Source: Streptococcus halichoeri
GTDB lineage: Bacteria > Bacillota > Bacilli > Lactobacillales > Streptococcaceae
Length of the DNA stretch: 53,979 nucleotides
Assembly: GCF_009870755.1 (NCBI RefSeq)
Contig: NZ_WLZU01000011.1
Span: 1 to 53,979, forward strand
Direction of reading: 5' to 3'
Below are positions 45,184-53,938 of the stretch, piece after piece. The notes beneath the pieces are model-generated. The model was not told where the DNA came from. It ran no database searches and was given only the letters and a program-made list of their open reading frames with translations. A program made the position numbers and the translations under genes. How positions within the stretch are numbered: position 1 is the stretch's first letter; every line of letters begins with the position of its first letter.

Positions 45184-46210
45184 ATGGTGGTTGGCAACGC
45201 TTTTTGGCTTGATTGCCTTGCTCTTTTTTCTTTTTTTCCCTCTGCCTTACTATGTAGAGATGCCAGGGGGTGCCTATGATATAAAATCGGTGTTAACAGT
45301 TAACAATGAAAAAGATAAGGCTAAAGGAGCTTACCAATTTGTAGCTGTTGGCCTGAGTCGGGCGTCTGTGGCCCAGCTCTTGTATGCTTGGATGACCCCT
45401 TTTACCGAAATTTCGTCTGCTAAAGACACAACGGGCGGCTATAGTGATGAAGATTATCTGCGGATTAACCAATTTTTTATGGAAACTTCTCAAAATGAGG
45501 CTATTTATCAGGCCTTCAAATTGGCTAAAAAGCCGGTATCTCTAGATTACCTAGGCGTCTATGTTCTTGACATCAATAAAAAATCAACATTTAAGGGGAT
45601 TTTAAATATTGCCGATACAGTGACTGGGGTCAATGGCCGCGCTTTTAAGAGTTCTAAAGAGTTAGTGGATTATGTTTCTCATTTACAGTTGGGTTCAAAG
45701 GTCAGCGTTCAGTTTGAATCAGCGGGGCAAAAAGAATCCAAAAAAGGAAAAATTATCAAACTTGAAAATGGAAAAAATGGTATTGGTATTGGCCTGACAG
45801 ACCATACTAAAGTAAAAACAGCAACCAATGATCATGTTGACTTTAAGACCGAAGGAGTAGGAGGACCTAGTGCAGGCCTCATGTTTACCCTTGCTATCTT
45901 TGATCAGGTGAACCATGAGGATTTACGCAAAGGAAGAACAATTGCTGGCACAGGAACGATTCAGCCCGATGGTAAAGTCGGAGATATTGGTGGTGCTGGT
46001 TTGAAAGTAGTAGCAGCAGCTAAAGAAGGGGCAACCATTTTCTTTGTTCCGAATAATCCTGTTGATCCCCAGATTAAAAAGCAAGACCCTAAAGCAATAA
46101 CCAATTACGAAGAAGCTAAACGAGCTGCTAAGCAATTAAAGACGGATATGAAAATTATTCCTGTTACAAGTGTGCAAGATGCGATAAGCTACCTTCGTAA
46201 GACCTCTTAA
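45161..46210 (+). CDS. sepM: Membrane-anchored PDZ/Lon-type serine protease
   Basis: The 349-residue protein has one N-terminal membrane helix (about 8-30), an extracellular PDZ domain (about 130-205) and a C-terminal Lon-type protease domain with catalytic S237 (GVGGPSAGLM) and K282 (GAGLKVV). In S. mutans SepM trims a competence pheromone. Other streptococci keep the gene without that pheromone, so the substrate here is unknown. GGAGAAA precedes the ATG, which lies inside coaD. A terminator follows at 46286. Confidence 0.92.
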   Translation: MTFIKRFKWWLATLFGLIALLFFLFFPLPYYVEMPGGAYDIKSVLTVNNEKDKAKGAYQFVAVGLSRASVAQLLYAWMTPFTEISSAKDTTGGYSDEDYLRINQFFMETSQNEAIYQAFKLAKKPVSLDYLGVYVLDINKKSTFKGILNIADTVTGVNGRAFKSSKELVDYVSHLQLGSKVSVQFESAGQKESKKGKIIKLENGKNGIGIGLTDHTKVKTATNDHVDFKTEGVGGPSAGLMFTLAIFDQVNHEDLRKGRTIAGTGTIQPDGKVGDIGGAGLKVVAAAKEGATIFFVPNNPVDPQIKKQDPKAITNYEEAKRAAKQLKTDMKIIPVTSVQDAISYLRKTS

Positions 46211-46285
46211 GCCTTAATTTCTGTTTGTGAATTGAGGAAAATGGTTAGTATAGTGCTTTAAGCTAAAGCATCTATAAACAATGTC

Positions 46286-46333
46286 AGCTTGGAGAAAGGT
46301 CTATTAGAAGGTCCTTTTCTTCAAGCTTTTTTT
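46286..46333 (+). terminator. Terminator of rsmD-coaD-sepM
   Basis: AGCTTGGAGAAAGG pairs with CCTTTTCTTCAAGCT (one bulge), followed by seven T. The following stretch 46334-46530 holds no gene. Confidence 0.8.
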
Positions 46334-46535
46334 GTAAGGAAGTAGTAAGCCTTTGAGCATTTTTGAACTAAAGCTGTGAAGCAGGCAATACAAATGAGTA
46401 AGCAGCTGGGCAGAAGTTCTGCCGCCAAATAAGCGAAGTAGAGGCTCTAGTGGTTGTTGATAGCAGAGGATTAAGCATTAAATAGGGAGGGTTATTTCCT
46501 TGAAAGGGAACTTTTATAATTTTTTGGAAAATTGA

Positions 46536-46589
46536 TTGACAAGCAAAAAGAAACCGGTTACAATATGGATTGTGAGAACGATTTCACAA
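46536..46589 (+). promoter_or_regulatory. rbs operon promoter with palindromic operators
   Basis: TTGACA (46536-46541) and TACAAT (46559-46564) are spaced by 17 bases. AAACCGGTTA (46551-46560), one base from the RegR-type palindrome, overlaps the -10. TTGTGAGAACGATTTCACAA (46570-46589), an imperfect 20-bp palindrome at the start point, is the likely RbsR site and also resembles cre. Confidence 0.8.
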
Positions 46590-46606
46590 CGACAAGGAGG
46601 AGGCAC

Positions 46607-47602
46607 TTGGTCACAATTAAACAAGTTGCACAAGAGGCTGGAGTATCTAAATCTACTGTCTCACGCTATGTTTCACAAAATGGTTATGTTTCAGCAGAAG
46701 CTGCAATTAAGATTAAACAAGCTATCGATAAATTGCATTATAGCCCTAATATATTAGCGCAGTCCCTAAAAACGAAAAAAAATCAATTAGTAGGTTTGTT
46801 ATTACCTGATATTTCTAATCCTTTCTTTCCTCGTCTGGCACGAGGAGCAGAAGTTTTTCTAAAGGAAAAAGATTATCGAGTAATGTTGGGCAATATTGCT
46901 AGCAGCGAAAGCTTGGAAGAAGAATATATCAATGTTTTGTTGCAAAATAATGCCGCTGGTATTATCACCACGCATGATTTTACTAAAAAATTTCCCAACC
47001 TGCCGATTCCTGTGGTCGTGGTTGACCGCATTGAACAAGATACCACTTATGGTGTCTACTCAGACAATAAATATGGCGGTTGGTTGGCAGCTAAGACTGT
47101 AGCTGAAGCTGGGGCTAATCATGTTTTACTGATTCGAGGTCCGCTTGATTATGCAGAAAATATCAATGAACGCTTTGAATCCAGTTTAGCCTATTTGCAG
47201 CAAACTTCTGCTAAGGTCACTATTTATGACAGCCAGTCTTTTGAGTTTGAGTCCATTCAGGCAGAAGCTCAGGTGATTTTGACTAAGGAACAAGCTATTG
47301 ATAGCATTATTGCTCCATCTGATATTCATGCGATTGCCTATATTCATGAGCTACATGCACTGGGTAAAAAAATTCCAGAGGAGGTTCAGGTTATGGGTTA
47401 CGATGATATTATGATGAGCCAGTTTACCTATCCTTCTTTATCAACCATTCATCAATCTTCTTATTCTATGGGAAAATATGCAGCTGAGCTTATTTATAAA
47501 ATTGCCAATCAAATTCCTGTGGAAGATAAGCGTATCAAATTACCTGTTCACTATGTGGAACGCGAGACCATAAGGAGGAAGTTTGAAAAAAATAAAAGTT
47601 AA
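46607..47602 (+). CDS. rbsR: Ribose operon repressor, LacI family
   Basis: The product has 331 residues from a TTG start at 46607, just after AAGGAGGAGG (46594-46603). The frame is open from 46532, but those codons lie upstream of or inside the promoter. HTH VTIKQVAQEAGVSKSTVSRY, hinge AQSLKTKKNQLVGLLL and a ribose-binding-protein-like sensor with MGYDDIMMSQF and SLSTIHQSSYSMG are present. It should repress rbsRKDACB until ribose is present. Confidence 0.92.
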   Translation: MVTIKQVAQEAGVSKSTVSRYVSQNGYVSAEAAIKIKQAIDKLHYSPNILAQSLKTKKNQLVGLLLPDISNPFFPRLARGAEVFLKEKDYRVMLGNIASSESLEEEYINVLLQNNAAGIITTHDFTKKFPNLPIPVVVVDRIEQDTTYGVYSDNKYGGWLAAKTVAEAGANHVLLIRGPLDYAENINERFESSLAYLQQTSAKVTIYDSQSFEFESIQAEAQVILTKEQAIDSIIAPSDIHAIAYIHELHALGKKIPEEVQVMGYDDIMMSQFTYPSLSTIHQSSYSMGKYAAELIYKIANQIPVEDKRIKLPVHYVERETIRRKFEKNKS

Positions 47603-47729
47603 TTGATTTATTGTTTGTCCTAATTTTGGGTGCACTAAAAAGAGGTCTTGAAACCTGATTTTTGAAATTAATCTGCGTTGAATCTGTGGTGTTATGCCTT
47701 GAGTGAAACGAAAGGAATGATTTAAAAAT

Positions 47730-48641
47730 ATGAGTAATATTGCCATTGTAGGAAGCATTTCTATGGATTTAGTCATGCAAACAAGCCGGATACCTCAGGA
47801 AGGAGAAACTGTCGTTGGGGATAGTTTTTCAATGGTACCTGGTGGAAAGGGAGCTAATCAGGCGGTTGCAATTGGTCGCTTAAGCAATAAAAGCGACCAG
47901 ATTACCATGCTTGGTGCAGTTGGGAAAGATTCATTTGGCCCTCTTTTACAAGCTAATCTGACAGCAAATCACATTTGTACGCAGCATGTGGGAACGTTAC
48001 CAGCACCATCAGGTGTTGCCCAAATCACCTTGTATCAGTCAGATAATCGTATTATCTATTACCCGGGAGCTAATGGTCTTGTTGACCCTAATCAATGGCG
48101 GGATGAGTGGCAAGTGATTACTGCAGCTGAATTAGTGGTTTTACAAAATGAGATTCCACATCATGCTAATCTGCAGATTGCTCATTTTTGTCAGAAGCAT
48201 CAGATTCCGGTCCTTTACAATCCAGCGCCGGCACGAGAAACAGATCTAGAAATGCTGGATTTGGTGACTTATTTTACCCCGAACCAACATGAGTGTCAGG
48301 AGCTTTTTCCTGATAAAAACTTGAGTGAGGCTTTGTTGACTTATCCAGAGAAATTGATTGTTACGCTAGGCTCAAAAGGGTTAACCTATGCCAGTAAAAA
48401 TCAGGTACAACATATTCCTGCTATCAAAGCGCAAGCGATTGACACTACTGGAGCAGGAGATACATTTAATGGAGCATTAGGTTATGCCATTGCCCAAGGT
48501 TTAGAGCTTACTCAGGCGTTACGGTTTGCAACCTTGGCTGCGCATCTATCGGTGCAAAAATTTGGGGCGCAAGGAGGCATGCCCAGTTTAGAAGAAATGA
48601 AGGAGCATCCAGCTTATGAAAAAGCATGGCATTTTGAATAG
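47730..48641 (+). CDS. rbsK: Ribokinase
   Basis: The 303-residue PfkB kinase phosphorylates ribose at O5. VGSISMDLVMQTSRIPQEGE, GGKGANQAVAIGRL and DTTGAGDTFNGALGYA are the ribokinase signatures, and the length is normal. GAAAGGAATG is the ribosome site. The 127 bases before it contain no gene. Its last 26 bases overlap rbsD. Confidence 0.95.
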   Translation: MSNIAIVGSISMDLVMQTSRIPQEGETVVGDSFSMVPGGKGANQAVAIGRLSNKSDQITMLGAVGKDSFGPLLQANLTANHICTQHVGTLPAPSGVAQITLYQSDNRIIYYPGANGLVDPNQWRDEWQVITAAELVVLQNEIPHHANLQIAHFCQKHQIPVLYNPAPARETDLEMLDLVTYFTPNQHECQELFPDKNLSEALLTYPEKLIVTLGSKGLTYASKNQVQHIPAIKAQAIDTTGAGDTFNGALGYAIAQGLELTQALRFATLAAHLSVQKFGAQGGMPSLEEMKEHPAYEKAWHFE

Positions 48642-49014
48642 TTCAGTCGCAAAATTAGCTGCTGATTTAGGACATACAGATCGTGTCTGTATTAGTGATT
48701 TAGGTTTGCCTGTGCCACAAGGAGTGGCAAAAATTGATTTGGCACTTAAGCTAGGACAGCCGAATTTTCAGGAAGTTCTTGATGTCTATCTTGACAATAT
48801 TCTGGTTGAGAAAGTTATCTTAGCTGAGGAAATAAAAACGGCTAATCCGGAACAATTGGCTACTTTATTAGCAAAATTTAATGATCAGGTTGTTGTGGAG
48901 TATGTTTCGCATGAGGAGTTTAAGGGTTTAAATCAAGCTGTCAAAGCGGTGATTCGAACAGGTGAAAACACTCCTTATTCGAATATTATCTTACAATCTG
49001 GAGTTATCATTTAG
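48616..49014 (+). CDS. rbsD: D-ribose pyranase
   Basis: The 132-residue enzyme interconverts beta-pyranose and furanose forms of ribose so that ribokinase can use it. MKKHGILNSSVAKLAADLGH with catalytic His20, and VVEYVSHEEFK and NTPYSNIILQSGV near the end, match RbsD. It starts inside rbsK, which suggests translational coupling. Confidence 0.95.
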   Translation: MKKHGILNSSVAKLAADLGHTDRVCISDLGLPVPQGVAKIDLALKLGQPNFQEVLDVYLDNILVEKVILAEEIKTANPEQLATLLAKFNDQVVVEYVSHEEFKGLNQAVKAVIRTGENTPYSNIILQSGVII

Positions 49015-49032
49015 AAAAGGTGGGTGCCCTCT

Positions 49033-50511
49033 TTGAAAATTGATATGCGCAACATTTCTAAATCATTTGGTAGCAATAAGGTGCTTGAAAGAATTGATTT
49101 AGAATTATATTCTGGACAGGTTCATGCTTTAATGGGTGAAAATGGAGCTGGAAAATCAACGCTCATGAATATCTTAACAGGATTATTTCCAGCTAGCTCT
49201 GGCACTATCTACATTGATGGCCAAGAGCGCGTATTTGCTAATCCTCAAGAAGCAGAGCAATTTGGCATTAGCTTTATCCACCAGGAAATGAATACTTGGC
49301 CAGAAATGACTGTACTGGAAAATCTTTTTTTAGGTCGAGAAATAAAGGGACCTTTGGGACTATTAAATCAAACATTAATGCGACAAAAGGCTGAGGAAGT
49401 TTTTGCACGCTTAAAAGTAACCATTCCTTTAGATCGACCGATTGGTGACTTATCTGTTGGTCAACAACAGATGATTGAAATTGCTAAAAGCTTACTTAAT
49501 CCACTTTCTATTTTGATTATGGATGAGCCTACGGCTGCTTTAACGGACCGAGAAACTAACAATCTCTTTCGAGTAATTCGTGACCTAAAAGAGCAGGGGG
49601 TTGGCATTGTTTATATCTCCCATCGGATGGAAGAAATCTTTAAAATAACAGATTTTGTCACGGTTATGCGAGATGGTATTGTTGTTGATACAAAACAGAC
49701 TCAAGCCACATCAGCTGCTGAATTGGTGCGTCAAATGGTTGGTCGTCAATTAGAAGATTATTATCCAACAAAAGATACAGAGATTGGAGAGATTGCTTTT
49801 GAAGTAGATAGTCTTAGTGGGGAGACTTTTGAGGACATTTCCTTTCATGTACGTCAAGGTGAGATCCTGGGTTTTTCTGGACTAATGGGGTCTGGTCGTA
49901 CAGAGGTCATGCGGGCTATTTTTGGCATTGATAAGAAAAAATCAGGTAGTATTAAAATTGATGGTCGCCAAGTTCACATAGCAAACCCATCACAGGCTAT
50001 TAATCAGGGGTTAGGGTTTTTGACTGAAAATCGTAAGGATGAAGGCTTAATTCTTGATTTTAGTATCAAAGATAATATGACTTTGCCTAGCACGAAAGAT
50101 TTCAGTCAACATGGACTTTTTGATGAAAAGACTAGTCAAGTGTTTGTCCAACAATTAATTGATCGCTTGCGCATCAAATCAGGAAGGCCAGCTTTGCCAG
50201 TAGGAAAATTATCCGGTGGCAACCAACAAAAAGTTGTTTTAGCTAAGTGGATTGGTATCGCACCTAAAGTTTTAATACTAGATGAACCAACACGCGGTGT
50301 CGATGTAGGTGCCAAGCGTGAAATCTATCAGCTCATGAATGAGTTGGCCGATCGAGGTGTGCCGATTATCCTGGTTTCCTCTGATCTTCCAGAAGTGCTT
50401 GGCGTTAGCGATCGCATCATGGTGATGCATGAAGGAAAAATGATGGGTGAATTGAGTCGAGCACAGGCCACTCAAGAAAGAGTGATGCACTTGGCCACAG
50501 GAGGAAATTAA
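49033..50511 (+). CDS. rbsA: Ribose ABC transporter ATP-binding protein
   Basis: The product has 492 residues from the TTG at 49033 (MKIDMRNISKSFGSNKVLE). A GTG at 49024 is too close to the AAAAGGTGG ribosome site. Two ABC domains are present: the first with Walker A GENGAGKST and signature SVGQQQ, the second with a degenerate Walker A (GLMGSGRTE) and signature SGGNQQK. That arrangement is standard for sugar ABC proteins of this class. It energises ribose import with RbsC and RbsB. Confidence 0.94.
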   Translation: MKIDMRNISKSFGSNKVLERIDLELYSGQVHALMGENGAGKSTLMNILTGLFPASSGTIYIDGQERVFANPQEAEQFGISFIHQEMNTWPEMTVLENLFLGREIKGPLGLLNQTLMRQKAEEVFARLKVTIPLDRPIGDLSVGQQQMIEIAKSLLNPLSILIMDEPTAALTDRETNNLFRVIRDLKEQGVGIVYISHRMEEIFKITDFVTVMRDGIVVDTKQTQATSAAELVRQMVGRQLEDYYPTKDTEIGEIAFEVDSLSGETFEDISFHVRQGEILGFSGLMGSGRTEVMRAIFGIDKKKSGSIKIDGRQVHIANPSQAINQGLGFLTENRKDEGLILDFSIKDNMTLPSTKDFSQHGLFDEKTSQVFVQQLIDRLRIKSGRPALPVGKLSGGNQQKVVLAKWIGIAPKVLILDEPTRGVDVGAKREIYQLMNELADRGVPIILVSSDLPEVLGVSDRIMVMHEGKMMGELSRAQATQERVMHLATGGN

Positions 50512-50512
50512 G

Positions 50513-51454
50513 GTGAAAAATGTTATAAAGTACATTTCGGAGTTAACCACTCTGATTGCATTGATTGTTTTAATGGTGGTAATCTCAGTCATTAATTCAA
50601 ATTTTTTAACGACTAATAATTTGCTCAACTTACTGCTACAAGTAACTGCTAATGGTTTTATTGCTTTTGGGATGACCTTTGTTATTTTGACTGGCGGGAT
50701 TGACCTATCTGTTGGCTCCATTTTAGCTCTCTCAAGTGCTTTAACAGCAGGTATGATTGGCAGTGGTGTTCCGGTGAGTCTTGCTATTTTACTTGCTTTG
50801 GGGTTGGGGGCTTTATTTGGCATGTTAAATGGCTTGTTCGTTTCTTATGGCAGGCTTGCTCCCTTTATTGTGACTTTGGCAACCATGACGATTTTTCGGG
50901 GGATAACCTTGGTTTATTCCAATGGTAATCCTATTACTAAGGGGTTATCAGATAACTTTTGGTTCCAATTCTTAGGTCAAGGTTATATTGTGGGAATTCC
51001 CTTTCCGGTCATTCTCATGTTTATTGTGTTTATTATTTTGTATATTTTGCTACATAAAACGGCATTTGGGAAATCTGTGTATGCGCTAGGAGGAAATGAA
51101 AAAGCAGCATATATCTCAGGTGTTAAGCTAAACAAGGTTAAGATTATTATCTACACTATTTCTGGGATGATGGCGGCAGTTTCTGGATTGATTATCACTT
51201 CTCGTTTAAGTTCAGCACAGCCAACAGCAGGAACCAGTTATGAAATGGATGCCATTGCTGCTGTAGTGCTTGGTGGTACCTCGCTTTCTGGTGGTAAAGG
51301 TCGGATTATTGGAACTTTGATTGGGGCACTGATTATTGGTGTTCTTAACAATGGCTTAAACATTATAGGTGTATCAGCCTTTTGGCAACAAGTGGTCAAA
51401 GGGATTGTTATCTTAATGGCTGTTTTGCTTGATCGTTTTAAAGTAGCAAAATAA
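50513..51454 (+). CDS. rbsC: Ribose ABC transporter permease
   Basis: The 313-residue protein has eight to ten membrane helices, with GFIAFGMTFVILTGGIDLSV and AVVLGGTSLSGGKGRIIGT, the EAA-like cytosolic loop. The start is GTG at 50513, one base after the rbsA stop, with AGGAGGAAA upstream. It forms the membrane channel of the ribose importer. Confidence 0.95.
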   Translation: MKNVIKYISELTTLIALIVLMVVISVINSNFLTTNNLLNLLLQVTANGFIAFGMTFVILTGGIDLSVGSILALSSALTAGMIGSGVPVSLAILLALGLGALFGMLNGLFVSYGRLAPFIVTLATMTIFRGITLVYSNGNPITKGLSDNFWFQFLGQGYIVGIPFPVILMFIVFIILYILLHKTAFGKSVYALGGNEKAAYISGVKLNKVKIIIYTISGMMAAVSGLIITSRLSSAQPTAGTSYEMDAIAAVVLGGTSLSGGKGRIIGTLIGALIIGVLNNGLNIIGVSAFWQQVVKGIVILMAVLLDRFKVAK

Positions 51455-51529
51455 AATGAGCTCAGACCAGGTACTCTGCTAAAAAAGCGAACAGGTCTTG
51501 TATATTATGTATTCGAAAAGGAGTAAGCA

Positions 51530-52495
51530 ATGACATTTAGAAAAAAATTAGGTTTTATAGCGCTGCTATCAATGATTCTAGTTCTTGGTGCTTGTGGAAA
51601 GACTGGTCTTAGGAATTCATCAAGTCAAACCAGTAAAGTAGTGACAAAAAAAGCTGCTAAAGATTTGAAATTGGGTGTTTCGATTTCGACAACAAATAAT
51701 CCTTATTTCGTAGCTATGAAAGATGGCATCGTCAAAAATGCGGATGACAAAAAGCTAAGTTTAAAAGTTGCTGATGCACAAGATGATGCTGCTCGTCAAG
51801 CAGATGACATTCAAAATTTTATCAGCCAAAATGTAGATGCTATCTTGATTAATCCTGTCGATTCCAAAGCAGTAGTCTCAGCCATTAAATCAGCAAACAA
51901 TGCCAATATTCCTGTAATCTTGATTGACCGTGGAAGTGAAGGAGGACAGGTTTTAACGACTGTTGCTTCTGATAATGTGGCAGCGGGGAAAATGGCTGCC
52001 GCTTATATTGTTAAAACCCGGGGCCAACAAGCTAAAACTTTTGAATTATCAGGTGTCCCTGGGGCTTCAGCAACAGTTGACCGTGGTAAGGGATTTAAAA
52101 CAGTCGCACAAACAAAACTGAGTGTTCTCTCCAGTCAATCAGCCAATTTTGACCGTGCCAAGGCTTTGAATACTGCTCAAAATATGATTCAAGGTAACAA
52201 AGCAGTTGCAGCAATCTTTGCTCAAAATGATGAAATGGCCTTAGGAGCAGCTCAAGCTGTTAAATCCGCTGGCTTGAAAGATGTTTTGATTGTTGGGATT
52301 GATGGGCAGCCTGATGCGCATGATGCCATTAAAAAAGGGGACCTATCTGCTACTATTGCCCAGCAACCTGCTAAAATGGGTGAAATTGCCATTCAAGCCG
52401 CCATTGATCACTACCAAGGCAAAAAAGTTGCAAAGAAAACCATTTCTCCAATTTATCTTGTTACTAAAGACAATGTTGATCAATACAATTGGTAA
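51530..52495 (+). CDS. rbsB: Ribose-binding lipoprotein
   Basis: The 321-residue protein has a lipoprotein signal with lipobox LGAC (lipidated C22). The mature part starts the periplasmic-binding fold with LGVSISTTNNPYFVAMKDGI and contains INPVDSKAV, VILIDRGSEGG and IVGIDGQPDAHDAI. Tethered to the outer membrane face, it delivers ribose to RbsC. AAAAGGAG precedes the ATG, and a terminator follows. Confidence 0.95.
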   Translation: MTFRKKLGFIALLSMILVLGACGKTGLRNSSSQTSKVVTKKAAKDLKLGVSISTTNNPYFVAMKDGIVKNADDKKLSLKVADAQDDAARQADDIQNFISQNVDAILINPVDSKAVVSAIKSANNANIPVILIDRGSEGGQVLTTVASDNVAAGKMAAAYIVKTRGQQAKTFELSGVPGASATVDRGKGFKTVAQTKLSVLSSQSANFDRAKALNTAQNMIQGNKAVAAIFAQNDEMALGAAQAVKSAGLKDVLIVGIDGQPDAHDAIKKGDLSATIAQQPAKMGEIAIQAAIDHYQGKKVAKKTISPIYLVTKDNVDQYNW

Positions 52496-52509
52496 TGCCT
52501 TAAATGCAG

Positions 52510-52541
52510 AGTTAGGAATCTTGAGTATTCCTAGCTTTTTA
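52510..52541 (+). terminator. Terminator of the rbs operon
   Basis: AGTTAGGAAT (52510-52519) pairs with ATTCCTAGCT (52527-52536), one wobble pair, followed by four more T. Confidence 0.82.
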
Positions 52542-52584
52542 TTGTTTATTCTTATTTTTAATGGCGGTTAGCTCTTTAGGAACA

Positions 52585-52593
52585 TGGTATAAT
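52585..52593 (+). promoter_or_regulatory. Extended -10 promoter of the metallophosphatase gene
   Basis: TGGTATAAT at 52585-52593 has no convincing -35. It gives a leader of about 37 bases before the ATG at 52637. Confidence 0.7.
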
Positions 52594-52636
52594 AGAACAA
52601 GCAAGCTTTGGCTTAGTGTGAAGGAAGGATGAGCAA

Positions 52637-53788
52637 ATGCAAGAAGAGCTTCGCATTTTACATTTGAATGATTTACATTCACATTTTGAAGCCTATCCCA
52701 AATTAGAACGTTATTTTCAGAATTATCAAGATACTACTGCCGAGGTGATTCGTTGTGACTTAGGTGATAATGTTGATCGTAGTCATCCGCTGACAGAAGC
52801 GACTAGAGGGCGAGCTAATGTCGCTTTGATGAATCGTTTAGGCATTCAATTGGCAACTATCGGAAATAACGAAGGGGTGGGGCTGCCAAAAGAGGCCCTC
52901 AATCAGGTATATGAGGCAGCTGACTTTCATGTAGTGTTGGGTAATCTGCGAGATAAAGGACAGATGCCCAGCTGGGCTAAACCCTATTACATTTATGAGA
53001 CTAAGAAAGGGACAAAAATTGCCTTTTTAGCCTATACCTTTCCCTACTATACAACCTATCAACCTAATGGTTGGGAAATTCTAGATCCGATTAGCTGTCT
53101 AAAGAGTGATTTACAAAACCCAGAAGTGGCTAGTGCCCATGTCCGCATTCTACTGAGTCATCTAGGCATTCGAATGGATGAAAAAATCACTGAAGAAGTA
53201 GATAAACTGGATCTCATCATTGGGTCTCATACCCATCATGTTTTTCCTGAGGGAGCTTTTTTAAATGGTGTTTACTTGGCTGCTGCAGGAAAATACGGAC
53301 AGTATGCTGGTGAAATCAAGCTGCAATTGCAAAATCATCAACTGACCACTATTGACATTAAGGCACATGAGATGAGTCACATGTCCAGTCAACCCAAGGA
53401 CCAAAAACAAATAGCCGACTTGTATCAAGCTGGTATAGCCCTGCTTAGTCAAGAAGTTGTTACTGATTTTACACATAATCTGAGTCAAGGTGAAAGTGAA
53501 AAACTGGTTATGGAGGCTATGCAAGCCTATGCTAAAGCCGATTGTTCTATTATTAATTCAGGTTTAATTGTGACACCATTTTCACAACATCTCACCATGG
53601 CCCAGCTACATCAAGCCTTACCTCACCAGATGCGGCTTGTTGTGTTTGAGTTGAATCAGGCTGAGTTGCAAGATGTTTGTAGTGATATTATGGAGCAGGC
53701 ACGCTTATTAGAGCATCAAGACATTCATGGTATGGGTTTTCGCGGGAAGCAATTTGGTCAGCTGCGCTTTAATGAATCATTCCCGTAG
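52637..53788 (+). CDS. Metallophosphatase / 5'-nucleotidase-like protein (YunD type)
   Basis: The 383-residue protein has LHLNDLHSHFEAYPKL, CDLGDNVD, TIGNNEG and SHLGIRMDE with IGSHTHHVFPEG, the dimetal-site blocks of calcineurin-like 5'-nucleotidases. A 5_nucleotid_C-like region (SIINSGLIVTPF) follows. There is no signal peptide, so it is cytosolic like B. subtilis YunD. GGAAGGATG lies before the ATG. The C-terminus stops soon after MGFRGKQFGQL, earlier than I expect for relatives, so a 3' truncation is possible. The substrate is unknown. Confidence 0.82.
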   Translation: MQEELRILHLNDLHSHFEAYPKLERYFQNYQDTTAEVIRCDLGDNVDRSHPLTEATRGRANVALMNRLGIQLATIGNNEGVGLPKEALNQVYEAADFHVVLGNLRDKGQMPSWAKPYYIYETKKGTKIAFLAYTFPYYTTYQPNGWEILDPISCLKSDLQNPEVASAHVRILLSHLGIRMDEKITEEVDKLDLIIGSHTHHVFPEGAFLNGVYLAAAGKYGQYAGEIKLQLQNHQLTTIDIKAHEMSHMSSQPKDQKQIADLYQAGIALLSQEVVTDFTHNLSQGESEKLVMEAMQAYAKADCSIINSGLIVTPFSQHLTMAQLHQALPHQMRLVVFELNQAELQDVCSDIMEQARLLEHQDIHGMGFRGKQFGQLRFNESFP

Positions 53789-53832
53789 TTAGTTATTCCA
53801 TAGCCATCATAGCTTTTCAAACCCTCAAAAAG

Positions 53833-53866
53833 AAAAATCGCCACGTTAAGTAGCGATTTTTCCCTT
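53833..53866. terminator. Terminator after the metallophosphatase gene
   Basis: AAAAATCGC (53833-53841) pairs perfectly with GCGATTTTT (53853-53861). A and T flanks make it potentially bidirectional. Confidence 0.82.
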
Positions 53867-53895
53867 TTGTGAGCCTCAATGAAACGTCAAAGCGT

Positions 53896-53901
53896 TATAA
53901 T
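53896..53901 (+). promoter_or_regulatory. Possible -10 of the last, partial gene
   Basis: TATAAT at 53896-53901 precedes the ATG at 53939 by 37 bases. No clear -35 is seen. Confidence 0.5.
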
Positions 53902-53938
53902 AGTTTTAAGCAAAAATCTCTATTAACGAGGTCTCACT

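Noticed and set aside
46532..46606. Upstream ATG start for rbsR
   Set aside because: The codons lie across the TTGACA and TACAAT promoter elements, and the TTG at 46607 has a strong ribosome site and matches the family start.
50278..50823. 181-codon minus-strand frame across the rbsA-rbsC junction
   Set aside because: It is antisense to two clear transporter genes and shows no recognisable domain.
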